Source of the DNA: Piscirickettsiaceae bacterium CG07_land_8_20_14_0_80_44_28 | Lineage (GTDB): Bacteria; Pseudomonadota; Gammaproteobacteria; Thiomicrospirales; Thiomicrospiraceae | Length of the DNA: 64,000 bases | Reading direction: 5' to 3' | NCBI GenBank assembly: GCA_002779995.1 | Contig: PEWX01000096.1 | Coordinates: 41,572 to 105,571 of the forward strand | Shown: one piece after another, positions 9,960 to 18,437 of the stretch | Numbering within the stretch: the stretch's first letter is position 1 | Layout: each line of letters starts with the position of its first letter | The notes under the pieces: model-generated | The model's input: the letters and a program-made list of their open reading frames with translations, nothing else | Database searches by the model: none | Told to the model about the DNA's origin: nothing | Translations under genes and position numbers: made by a program

Positions 9960-10943
9960 TTATAAAAACTGATTACTCCAAATATTCTTTAAAGTATCAG
10001 GGGTCGCCAAAATACCTTCCTCAAAGAGTAATCGATTCACCGCTTTTAACGCCGCTTCAAACTCAGAATGCGGCTTTAATAACCGAGCATTCTGTTGCTT
10101 ACCCGGAATCACGATTCCTTGAAGGGCTTTTTGCGCTTCGGCATAACTTAATTTCTGCCGTGTAGCAATACGATACAATGAATCATCTTGATACACAACA
10201 AAATGTTCTAATGCATGATAATAAGTGTCCGTTAATTGCTGGACTTGCGCGGGGCTTTGTACGATCAACTCACTCCGAACCGCTAACACATCATAAATAT
10301 ATCTGGGCAAATCTCGACTGGTTAAATGCACTTGACAGCCCATCCGTAAAAGCTTACTGGCATAGGGTTCATAGGTAATGGCGGCGTCAATCTGATTATT
10401 TAGCCAGGCCTGCTGTTGCGGCTCGCCCACCGCCAAAGGCACAAGGGTGACCTCATCCTTTTGCAATCCAAGCTTATTCAACGTCATCATTAACATTAAC
10501 TGCCCCACACTATTGGGCTCATACGCTAAACGGACCCCCGGTTTCATTGAAGATCGGCCATTTTTATCGCGTTTGGCTATCACCACATCGGCGCCGGCAG
10601 ACACATCCAAGACAGCAATCACCGTCAAAGCAATCCCTTGCGCCCGAAACAGAAAGACCTCATCAAGCGAAAGCGCCATGGCATCTAAATCGCCTGCCAT
10701 CATCGCAGCAGTCTTTTTGGTTTGATTGGCAAACTCAACAATCTTAAGGGTATCCGGCAGTAAATGTTGCTCTTTGGCAATATAAAAAGGCTCAAAGCCA
10801 ATCCAAGGCTGCACCCCTAACTGAAGCGGCTTTGCAGATTCACTGCAACCGGATAATGCCAATGCCATTGGTGACATCATCACCAACGGTATGGATTTGA
10901 GCAGTTTTCGACGTGACAAGCCATTTTTAAAGGTCTTATCCAT
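9960..10943 (-). CDS. Tat-type lipoprotein, NMT1/SsuA/TauA-like solute-binding protein
   Basis: Periplasmic binding protein of 327 aa, last gene of a tightly coupled operon. The chosen ATG (10943) has a GAGG site and overlaps the upstream TGA by 1 nt. The N-terminus has a twin-arginine motif (SRRKLLK), a hydrophobic span and a lipobox (LSGC), predicting Tat export and lipidation. The mature part (QLGVQPWIGFEPFYIAKEQ, then NQIDAAITYEPYASKL) is typical of the nitrate/sulfonate/taurine/pyrimidine-precursor binding family. No permease or ATPase gene is adjacent, so it may feed a signal to the neighbouring kinases rather than serve uptake (inference). Confidence 0.85.
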   Translation of the reverse strand: MDKTFKNGLSRRKLLKSIPLVMMSPMALALSGCSESAKPLQLGVQPWIGFEPFYIAKEQHLLPDTLKIVEFANQTKKTAAMMAGDLDAMALSLDEVFLFRAQGIALTVIAVLDVSAGADVVIAKRDKNGRSSMKPGVRLAYEPNSVGQLMLMMTLNKLGLQKDEVTLVPLAVGEPQQQAWLNNQIDAAITYEPYASKLLRMGCQVHLTSRDLPRYIYDVLAVRSELIVQSPAQVQQLTDTYYHALEHFVVYQDDSLYRIATRQKLSYAEAQKALQGIVIPGKQQNARLLKPHSEFEAALKAVNRLLFEEGILATPDTLKNIWSNQFL

Positions 10944-13900
10944 CACTCTACCTCGGGTTCCCAGCGCGCGTATTTGACACAATTTCGCCCGGATTTTTTA
11001 GCGCGATATAACGCCAAATCAGCGTGTTTTGCTAGCGCCTGAACACTGTGCGACTCTTTAATCTGACTGGCGATCGCCCCAACGCTGATCGTGACATGAT
11101 TCGCAACACTCGAATATTCATGTTTTATCTGTAACCGGCTCACCGCAAGGCGCATTCTTTCGGCCAGTTGCATCACGCCTTCTTGATCGGTATCGGGTAA
11201 AATCACTGCAAATTCTTCCCCCCCATAACGCGCCAATAAATCGCTTGGGCGATGAATCGCTTGTTTTAATGCGCTAGCCACCGCAATCAAACATTCATCG
11301 CCTTTACCATGACCATAGTGATCGTTATAGGCCTTAAAATAGTCAATATCCATCATAATTAACCCCAGGATTTGACCATTTCGAGCATGGCGTTTTGCTT
11401 CGTCTAATAAACGCTCATCCAATAAGCGTCGATTAGCAATATGGGTCAAGCCATCGAGATGCGACATCTGCTCGAGCATATCCGTTTTGATTTTAAGGTT
11501 AAGATGACTGCGAACCCGAGAGCGGATTACCGGCAAATTAAACGGTTTAGAAATAAAATCCACTGCCCCCAAATCCAATCCTCTTGCTTCTTCGGACGGG
11601 TCATTCAACGCCGTGACAAAAATCACCGGAATGTCTTGTGTTTTCGGATCGTTTTTCAACAACCGGCAAACTTCAAAACCATCCAGATCCGGCATCATTA
11701 CATCCAGTAAGATCAGATCCGGTTGCGGTGACGCTTTTGCCAGCTCTATCGCTTTATAGCCACGATCAGCGACTTGAATTTGATATTGATCTATCAAACC
11801 ATTTGCTAAAATACGCAGATTTTCTTTAACATCATCGACGATCAAAATATCATAGACCCTTCTGCTCGTCAGCTCGGCGACCAGATCGGGCTTTTTCGCT
11901 AAGGAAGGGTTCGGGTTGAGCGAGTCTGTATCTTCAAGCGGAATAACAGTCGGCGCTGAATGCGTCTGATTATCGGACGGTCTATTGTCACTTGCTGATA
12001 GATTCTTTTTTACCTGTGCCAACCAATTTTGGACGGTTTGTTGAAACTTTTGCCAAACAATCGGTTTACAAAGGTGATCATTCATCCCCATTTGTTTCGC
12101 TTTAGCCTTGTCGGAAGCCGTCACTGCTGCGGTTAATGCAATAATGGGTAAGTCGGGCGCAAAACGACGGATTTCGCAGGTCGCCTCATAGCCATCCATC
12201 ACCGGCATATGAATGTCCATTAACACCAAATCAAATGGGTGCTGTCGGCATAAATCGACGGCCTGTTGACCATTTTCCGCCAACATAGGTTCTATCCCCA
12301 TTTTTTTCAAAAAAGATAGGGCGATTTTTTGATTCAGAAGGTTATCTTCCACCAACAACACTTTGAATTGCTTGGACAGACTTTCACCCTCTATCGGTTG
12401 CGAAATTAAGCTGGCTTCATCTGCTTGAGAACACTGCGTCACCGGAACCTCGAACCAAAACACACTGCCATGCCCCTGTTCACTTTGAAACTGAAGTCCT
12501 TCTCCCCCCAATCGCTGCACCAACAACTGGCTCATACTCAAGCCCAATTTTTTCTGCTGCGAAGGGGGTAAAGCTTGCTGAGAAAACAATTCATAGAGTT
12601 CGGCTTGCTGGGCTTCTGCAATCCCCATACCGGTATCTTTAACGGTAAATTTTAACCAGGCCTGGTCATTTTTAGCTTGGCGCAACTGGACACTCAAGGT
12701 GACCTTCCCCTGTTGGGTGGCATTCAGTGCATTTTCGACTAAATTAAACAAGACCTGGCCGATGCGTCTGGCATCCCCTCGGAAACAGTCTTCCGAGCGT
12801 TTAAATGACTTTGCCCGTTCACAATAAAGCACGACCTCTTTTTCATCCGCTTTTAGCGCATATAAGTCTTGGATATTTTGCAATAATTGTGATAAATAAA
12901 ATGGCGACTCTTCAATATGAAAGTCACCCGTTTCCATTTTGGACAGATCACTTAAATCATCAATCAAGGTCATGAGCAGTTGTGCGGATCGATGAATGTG
13001 ATGCAACTTCATTTTATAATCCATCGCATCTTGCTGATCATCACTTAAAGTCTCACTCATCCCCAAAATGGTGGTCATAGGGGTACGAACGTCGTGACTG
13101 AGATTTTGAACAAAATCGGATTTCGCCACATTAGCCGCTTCGGCTTGCTGTTTGGCAGTTTGTAGCGACGCCTGCAATTGATGCATTTCGGTGACATCAC
13201 GACTGATCCCGAATAGACCAATCACCTTTTCGCCGGCATCATCCCACACAGGCCACTTATAAGTTTGCACCCAACCCGATTCACCATTCTCTTTATAATA
13301 AGGATCCACTTTATCTAATAGTGGCGTACCCGTTTCATAGAGGGTGTCTTCTTCTTTGTAATAAACCTCGGCAGTCTCTTTGGGAAATATCTCAAAGTCG
13401 GTTTTGCCTATTAACGCTTGCCAAGTATCCGCCCCCACCAATTTGGCCATCGACAACGAACAAAACCTGAGACGTCGTTGCGCATCTTTGAAATAAACGA
13501 AATCACCGGTGTGATTCAAAAAGATTTCAAAATCATGATGTAATGTCGCTAATTGCAACTGAATCTGCTTTTGGCGTCGCCACTGCCAAAACATCCGCAA
13601 AGCAATCAGAGTCATCACCAGTAATGCCAACCCCAGCCCAATCAAAACTTGGTTTTTCTGCTCTAGCAACTGACTATTTTGTTGATCAACCTGTTTCACC
13701 AAGGCGCTATTAAGACGGTCAATGGCTTGCTGAACTTGCGATTGGCCGAATTGTTCCAGCGGTAAAATGGTTGACAATAACACTGAACGATCGTTCAGCC
13801 AATAGGACTTAGAATAAACTGCAACCAATCGCTCATCACCGGAAGCCAACTGATGACGAAATACAAAAAAGTTGCGTTTTTCTTTCAAGGCCGCGAGCCG

Positions 13901-14230
13901 CTCCTGCTTAACCTGCTCCGGTGTCAACAAATTTAATTGATCTATCTGCCGGCTTTTTAAATCAGCAATGTCATAACCATAATAGGCGGCCGCAGCCTGA
14001 TTCGCATCCAATATTTGCCCTGAATAAGGTTCAATAATTAAAATCGGAAGCGGAAACCCCTTTAAAACATCCGTTAAAAAAGTCTGTTTATTCGCATCTG
14101 CGGCGACTGGAAGAAAGGCTGAAAACATCAGAAAAACCCCAACCAATCTGGCCAATCGCAGCACTTTATGACATAAGATAACCTTGTTAGCCACCCTTGT
14201 TTGGACTAAGCCATTCAATAACCTTTCCAT
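10943..14230 (-). CDS. PAS hybrid histidine kinase with two receivers and C-terminal GGDEF
   Basis: Very long membrane signalling protein (1095 aa from ATG 14230; a TTG one codon earlier, better spaced from AGGAG, is also possible). Order: N-terminal TM; PAS (about 40-140); TM (about 200-220); PAS (235-350); HisKA with His near 380 (SHDVRTPMTT); HATPase; REC1 (Asp near 671, LVLMDIHMP); REC2 (Asp near 843, LILLDVMMP); GGDEF with GGEEF near residue 1003. An RPSD I-site lies five residues before GGEEF, so c-di-GMP product inhibition is expected. It thus couples phosphorelay to c-di-GMP synthesis in one chain. Its first codons overlap the stop of the CBS kinase gene. Confidence 0.9.
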   Translation of the reverse strand: MERLLNGLVQTRVANKVILCHKVLRLARLVGVFLMFSAFLPVAADANKQTFLTDVLKGFPLPILIIEPYSGQILDANQAAAAYYGYDIADLKSRQIDQLNLLTPEQVKQERLAALKEKRNFFVFRHQLASGDERLVAVYSKSYWLNDRSVLLSTILPLEQFGQSQVQQAIDRLNSALVKQVDQQNSQLLEQKNQVLIGLGLALLVMTLIALRMFWQWRRQKQIQLQLATLHHDFEIFLNHTGDFVYFKDAQRRLRFCSLSMAKLVGADTWQALIGKTDFEIFPKETAEVYYKEEDTLYETGTPLLDKVDPYYKENGESGWVQTYKWPVWDDAGEKVIGLFGISRDVTEMHQLQASLQTAKQQAEAANVAKSDFVQNLSHDVRTPMTTILGMSETLSDDQQDAMDYKMKLHHIHRSAQLLMTLIDDLSDLSKMETGDFHIEESPFYLSQLLQNIQDLYALKADEKEVVLYCERAKSFKRSEDCFRGDARRIGQVLFNLVENALNATQQGKVTLSVQLRQAKNDQAWLKFTVKDTGMGIAEAQQAELYELFSQQALPPSQQKKLGLSMSQLLVQRLGGEGLQFQSEQGHGSVFWFEVPVTQCSQADEASLISQPIEGESLSKQFKVLLVEDNLLNQKIALSFLKKMGIEPMLAENGQQAVDLCRQHPFDLVLMDIHMPVMDGYEATCEIRRFAPDLPIIALTAAVTASDKAKAKQMGMNDHLCKPIVWQKFQQTVQNWLAQVKKNLSASDNRPSDNQTHSAPTVIPLEDTDSLNPNPSLAKKPDLVAELTSRRVYDILIVDDVKENLRILANGLIDQYQIQVADRGYKAIELAKASPQPDLILLDVMMPDLDGFEVCRLLKNDPKTQDIPVIFVTALNDPSEEARGLDLGAVDFISKPFNLPVIRSRVRSHLNLKIKTDMLEQMSHLDGLTHIANRRLLDERLLDEAKRHARNGQILGLIMMDIDYFKAYNDHYGHGKGDECLIAVASALKQAIHRPSDLLARYGGEEFAVILPDTDQEGVMQLAERMRLAVSRLQIKHEYSSVANHVTISVGAIASQIKESHSVQALAKHADLALYRAKKSGRNCVKYARWEPEVE
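12656..12665 (+). repeat. CCAGGCCTGG palindrome, copy 2
   Basis: Exact palindrome, plus-strand tail TCATTTTTAG. Inside the HATPase-coding part of the kinase-GGDEF gene, encoding Q-A-W. Confidence 0.9.
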
Positions 14231-17200
14231 CAATCTTCTTGCTCCTGCAAAGCCTCCAACAATAAACCCACCAACACACTGGCTCTGTCAAATTCAAAAT
14301 TATCTATGGCCGCCATTAATGGCGCACCATATTCAGGCTGCATCGCCGGGGGAATTGAATCCCATAAGGGTTGCAGCTGCTGAGAACTCATATATCGCTG
14401 ACTGTGTAGCGCTTTTAATAAATCAGTTAACGCATTTTGTAATTCTGAGACGGTTAACGGTTGTGACGGGGAGGGCTCAGAATGCTTGATCACCTGTGTC
14501 GTCACCCGACCGGTTTCGAGGTTCAATGTATTTTGAATCGCTTGTTTCGTTTCATTAATAATCTGGTTGAAACTTTGAATCAAACGTTGACCGGGCAAGC
14601 GCTGTTGCTTGAGTTCTATATCTATTTTCTGACTAACCTCATGCAATGCCATCAGCGCCAAATTGCCCGCCACCCCTTTCATACTGTGATTTTTGGCCTG
14701 CCACTCAGACAAATCCGCTGCATTCACAGTGGTCAAGGACGCTTCCATCAACTCACCCGCCAAGTCTGCATACTGATGATTCAATTGCGCTAAGAATTGC
14801 TTTAGTAGCTTTAAATACAAAGAGTGATTGCCGTTTAATTGTGCGATACCCCGCTGAAAATCAATTGGCAATGCCGCTGTCTGTTTGGAAAACGACTCAG
14901 CCGACAGCTGCACCTTATCGTTGGGTCTAACATCCCTTATTTCAGTCATACTTTGCGGAGCGCCGGGTAAATAACCGGCCAGCACAGCATAAAGACGCTG
15001 CAAGCTAACCGGTTTAACCAAATAAGATTTCATGCCATTTTGTTCTGCCAATAAACGATCTGATTCGCTATCAGCCGCACTCAACGCAATAATCGCCAAA
15101 TCCGGCTGCGCTTCCAGCAAGCGTTGGCTGGCTTCAAAGCCATTTAACTTAGGCATCTGAAGATCCATTAGCACCAAATCAAAAGACTGTTTCCGAGCTT
15201 GGGTCACCGCTTGTTCGCCATCACCGACCATCACTATATCGCTTATCCCCAGCGAATTTAATTGCTGACGAATCACTTGTTGGTTAATGGCATCATCTTC
15301 AGCAACCAAAATCCGACCCTGTAATGGCTTGATCTCACCATCAGAGGTTGATGGCGGCACTTCAACTTGCTGATCCGTTTCAATTGCAAGGGGCACTTCA
15401 AAAGCAAAACAACTGCCCTTGCCGAGTGCACTGCTAACCGCTATGCCCGTTCCCTTCATCAATTGCACCAATTGTTGGCTAATCACCAACCCTAAACCGG
15501 TGCCACCCTCAGCAGATTGCGTTGAGGGGGCTTGATGATAGGGTTTGAACAAATTCGCCAACGCCGCTGACGACAGGCCAATACCACTATCTGAAACGGA
15601 AAATTTTACCCAGGCCTGGCCATTTTTTTGAGCCATTAAGCGAACCTCTAACGTAACATGACCTTGCTCAGTAAATTTAATGGCATTACTCAGTAGATTG
15701 AGTAGCACTTGTCTTAACCGCTGGCCATCCCCATACAAAACCGCCGGCAGCGCTTCATCATATTGAAGGTGCATTTCGATCGGTTGATCAACTTTTTTAA
15801 TCCCCTGCGCTAAGCCCATCAGTTCATTCATTAACGCATTTAACGCGATGGGTTGGCTTTTCAAAATGAGCTGATTGGCTTCCAGTTTCGAGAGATCTAA
15901 AAAATCATTGATTAATGACATTAATTGTTGGCCGGCATTGGCAACTTGAGTTGCAGCGGCTTTAAAATCAGTGACATCGTGGTAGTCTTGCGCCAATTCG
16001 CAAATCCCTAAAATGCCCATCATCGGGGTACGAATTTCATGGCTTAGATAAGCCATGAATTGCATTTTTTCCTCACTGGCCGCCAGTTGTTTTTGGTGCG
16101 CCGCTTGAAACGCTTGTTGTGATTGTTTTAATTCGCTAATGTCTTCAAACACCGACAAGATATAATCTTGACCATTCAGTTTTAAAACCCGACAGGTTAC
16201 TTTAATCTCTAATATTTTGCCGGACTTGTGACGATGTTGGGTTTCAAAGTGCGCTTCACCCTTCGCCAAAATATCAGCCATGTGTTCCTTCACTTTTTGC
16301 TCGGATTCAATCACCTCATAATCAGAAATCCGCAAATGTTTAAACACCTCCGCTGAATAGCCAAGCTGCTGATGCGCCTGTTGATTAAACTGAACCGGTA
16401 ACTGGGTTATGGGATCAAATAACACAGTGGCTAATGGATAAAACTCGAATAAAAGACGGTATTGTTGCTCACTCTGGGTTAATGCCTGTTCTGTTTCGAT
16501 AAGATGCGTTTGATCTAATAAATATCCGAAAATTTCTTCTACCTGATCATCCGCACCATAAATCGGTTGGCTATAATCATAAAACCAACGCCACCGGCCT
16601 TGTTTTGACAAGAGTCGATACCGCTGCTCCCAATAGGACAATTTATTGGCTAACGCCTGCTCAACTTCTTGAGTTATCCTCTCTAAATCGTCAGGGTGAA
16701 TGAGCTCACTAAAGTAAAAATGGGGGGAGACAAATTCTGAAACCTCATAGCCCAAAATACTCAGTACATTGGGGGTAATATACTTGACCGGCCAACCCGG
16801 TTCGGATTTCCAGATCAAACTCACCACCGGCCCGGCTCTCAGCAGATCCATTTCCCCCTGCAGGCGACGCGTCTCATTCTCGAAACGTTCATAAAGCGCT
16901 TGATAAACCAAAGAAACCAAATCTTTTTGGTGTAAAACACCGATCACCTTTTGCTGCTGATCTTGTACCACCAGATGTTTAATATGATGTTCTCGACTCA
17001 TGGCCAACGCATACTGAACACTGGCACTGGCATCAACACTCAATAACGGCGAGCTCATATAGTCCGCCACCGGTTTCTGCCAATTGTTTTCCTTATCTAA
17101 TAATTCAATGATATTGCTTTGAGTCATCATGCCAACCGCTTGTTGGTGTTGCATGACGATCGCGGCCGTTTCTTTTAGCTGGTGCATTCTTTCAAACACG

Positions 17201-17658
17201 GTTTGCAAATCATCATCACCCGCAACCCGCAAAAACGTTCTATCGCCAATCAATTCACCGATTGGTTGAGATTGCACCAACTGATCCGGCTGCAAACTGG
17301 CGGCTAAATCCGAATAACTAATAATACCAATCAGATCTTTATCTTTATTAATGAGACAAACATGATTATCGGGATGGTTTTGAACCACCATCAAGGCTTT
17401 CATCACATTATCATCTGCTGACATCTGTGGCACGATATTGAGTGCAAGGTCTTTTAATGGGGTGCTAAGCGGGATTTTTTTAATTTGGAAATCAATCAAC
17501 TCCCGCGCGGTCAAAATCCGGTAGGTTTGACCTTGCGTCACAATCACATCTCGGATGTGATGTTCATTCATTAACTGCAAAGCCTCTTTAAGCGTGTGAG
17601 ACACATCCAATGTCACCACATCTCGAGTGGCTAATTGCGCTAAGCTCGGGAAAATCAA
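14230..17658 (-). CDS. Four-CBS, PAS, hybrid histidine kinase with receiver and Hpt
   Basis: Large, apparently cytoplasmic kinase (1142 aa, no TM or signal peptide seen). Two tandem CBS pairs occupy residues 1-245, a likely adenine-nucleotide or other ligand sensor. Two PAS domains follow (about 265-390 and 400-515), then HisKA with His near 539 (SHEIRTPMMG), HATPase (DSGIGLS, GTGLGLVIS), a receiver (Asp near 831, LVLMDLQMP) and a C-terminal Hpt with His near 991 (NHSMKGVAGN). It therefore carries a full His-Asp-His relay. It begins at TTG, supported by an AGGAG site 8 nt upstream within the end of the CysZ-like gene and by the lack of an in-frame ATG nearby. Confidence 0.9.
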   Translation of the reverse strand: MIFPSLAQLATRDVVTLDVSHTLKEALQLMNEHHIRDVIVTQGQTYRILTARELIDFQIKKIPLSTPLKDLALNIVPQMSADDNVMKALMVVQNHPDNHVCLINKDKDLIGIISYSDLAASLQPDQLVQSQPIGELIGDRTFLRVAGDDDLQTVFERMHQLKETAAIVMQHQQAVGMMTQSNIIELLDKENNWQKPVADYMSSPLLSVDASASVQYALAMSREHHIKHLVVQDQQQKVIGVLHQKDLVSLVYQALYERFENETRRLQGEMDLLRAGPVVSLIWKSEPGWPVKYITPNVLSILGYEVSEFVSPHFYFSELIHPDDLERITQEVEQALANKLSYWEQRYRLLSKQGRWRWFYDYSQPIYGADDQVEEIFGYLLDQTHLIETEQALTQSEQQYRLLFEFYPLATVLFDPITQLPVQFNQQAHQQLGYSAEVFKHLRISDYEVIESEQKVKEHMADILAKGEAHFETQHRHKSGKILEIKVTCRVLKLNGQDYILSVFEDISELKQSQQAFQAAHQKQLAASEEKMQFMAYLSHEIRTPMMGILGICELAQDYHDVTDFKAAATQVANAGQQLMSLINDFLDLSKLEANQLILKSQPIALNALMNELMGLAQGIKKVDQPIEMHLQYDEALPAVLYGDGQRLRQVLLNLLSNAIKFTEQGHVTLEVRLMAQKNGQAWVKFSVSDSGIGLSSAALANLFKPYHQAPSTQSAEGGTGLGLVISQQLVQLMKGTGIAVSSALGKGSCFAFEVPLAIETDQQVEVPPSTSDGEIKPLQGRILVAEDDAINQQVIRQQLNSLGISDIVMVGDGEQAVTQARKQSFDLVLMDLQMPKLNGFEASQRLLEAQPDLAIIALSAADSESDRLLAEQNGMKSYLVKPVSLQRLYAVLAGYLPGAPQSMTEIRDVRPNDKVQLSAESFSKQTAALPIDFQRGIAQLNGNHSLYLKLLKQFLAQLNHQYADLAGELMEASLTTVNAADLSEWQAKNHSMKGVAGNLALMALHEVSQKIDIELKQQRLPGQRLIQSFNQIINETKQAIQNTLNLETGRVTTQVIKHSEPSPSQPLTVSELQNALTDLLKALHSQRYMSSQQLQPLWDSIPPAMQPEYGAPLMAAIDNFEFDRASVLVGLLLEALQEQED
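15610..15619 (+). repeat. CCAGGCCTGG palindrome, copy 3
   Basis: Exact palindrome, plus-strand tail CCATTTTTTT. Inside the HATPase-coding part of the CBS kinase gene, encoding Q-A-W, the same place as copies 1 and 2 in the paralogous kinases. Confidence 0.9.
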
Positions 17659-18437
17659 AGCATCGTCTCCTGCTTAGAAACCGTTGATAACGACAATTGA
17701 TCAAAATAATAGTGGGCTAAAGCAATCACGCCGAATATCGGCACAAAAAAGCTAATCATCGGGAATAAGCTCAATGAAAACAGCCCGGCTAATGCCAGCG
17801 TCGGCGTCCAACGCGTAAAAGGCGATAATTGTTTAAATAGCGGCTCAGGCAGAATCACCTGGCCGACATCCAATACCAACGCATAGCGAAAAAATATAAA
17901 ACCGATCGCCCAAAACCAAACAAGATTAACTAAGGGGATAAACAATAAGGGTAAGGTTAGCAATAACAGCAACACCATGCCCAAACCGAACAGGGTCATT
18001 TTCCATAACATGCCTGCCAGAGAGCCATGCCCTTGATAATCGGTATAGGGATAATGCAAATCATGCACCGCTTTGACCAATGAATCGGTCATAAAACCGG
18101 TAATAATCATCGCAAACAACAGCACTAAATAACTGCCTAAAATAACGCCAATCAAGCCGGCAATCACCGTAAATACCAACCCCAAAAACCACAGTAACAA
18201 GCCCCCAATTAATGGAATGGCACCGATGGTCGATTCCGCTTCCAGTTGCCATTGATTCATGTCTTGTACAACGGCACTGTCCGTGACAAAACTGCTGGTT
18301 AATAGCAAACCGAATAACCCGTATCCCAAAAACGATACCAAAACCAACCCCATGACAAATGGGATAAATAACCGTATTAAAATCTTTGGCGACTTTAAAT
18401 CAGCGATCGTTTTCCAAATTAAATCCACTGCCGTCAC
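17655..18437 (-). CDS. EI24/CysZ-like integral membrane protein
   Basis: Polytopic membrane protein of 260 aa of the EI24 domain family, to which the sulfate permease CysZ belongs. Hydrophobic segments lie near residues 20-45, 75-120, 145-200 and 215-245. FFRYALVLDVGQVILPEPLFKQL-type sequence near residue 185 resembles the central part of EI24 proteins. Sulfate transport is possible but not shown. Its start is GTG, sharing the G of the upstream dehydrogenase stop TAG. Its own 3' end contains the AGGAG site used by the TTG start of the CBS kinase, so translation is strongly coupled. Confidence 0.75.
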   Translation of the reverse strand: MTAVDLIWKTIADLKSPKILIRLFIPFVMGLVLVSFLGYGLFGLLLTSSFVTDSAVVQDMNQWQLEAESTIGAIPLIGGLLLWFLGLVFTVIAGLIGVILGSYLVLLFAMIITGFMTDSLVKAVHDLHYPYTDYQGHGSLAGMLWKMTLFGLGMVLLLLLTLPLLFIPLVNLVWFWAIGFIFFRYALVLDVGQVILPEPLFKQLSPFTRWTPTLALAGLFSLSLFPMISFFVPIFGVIALAHYYFDQLSLSTVSKQETML

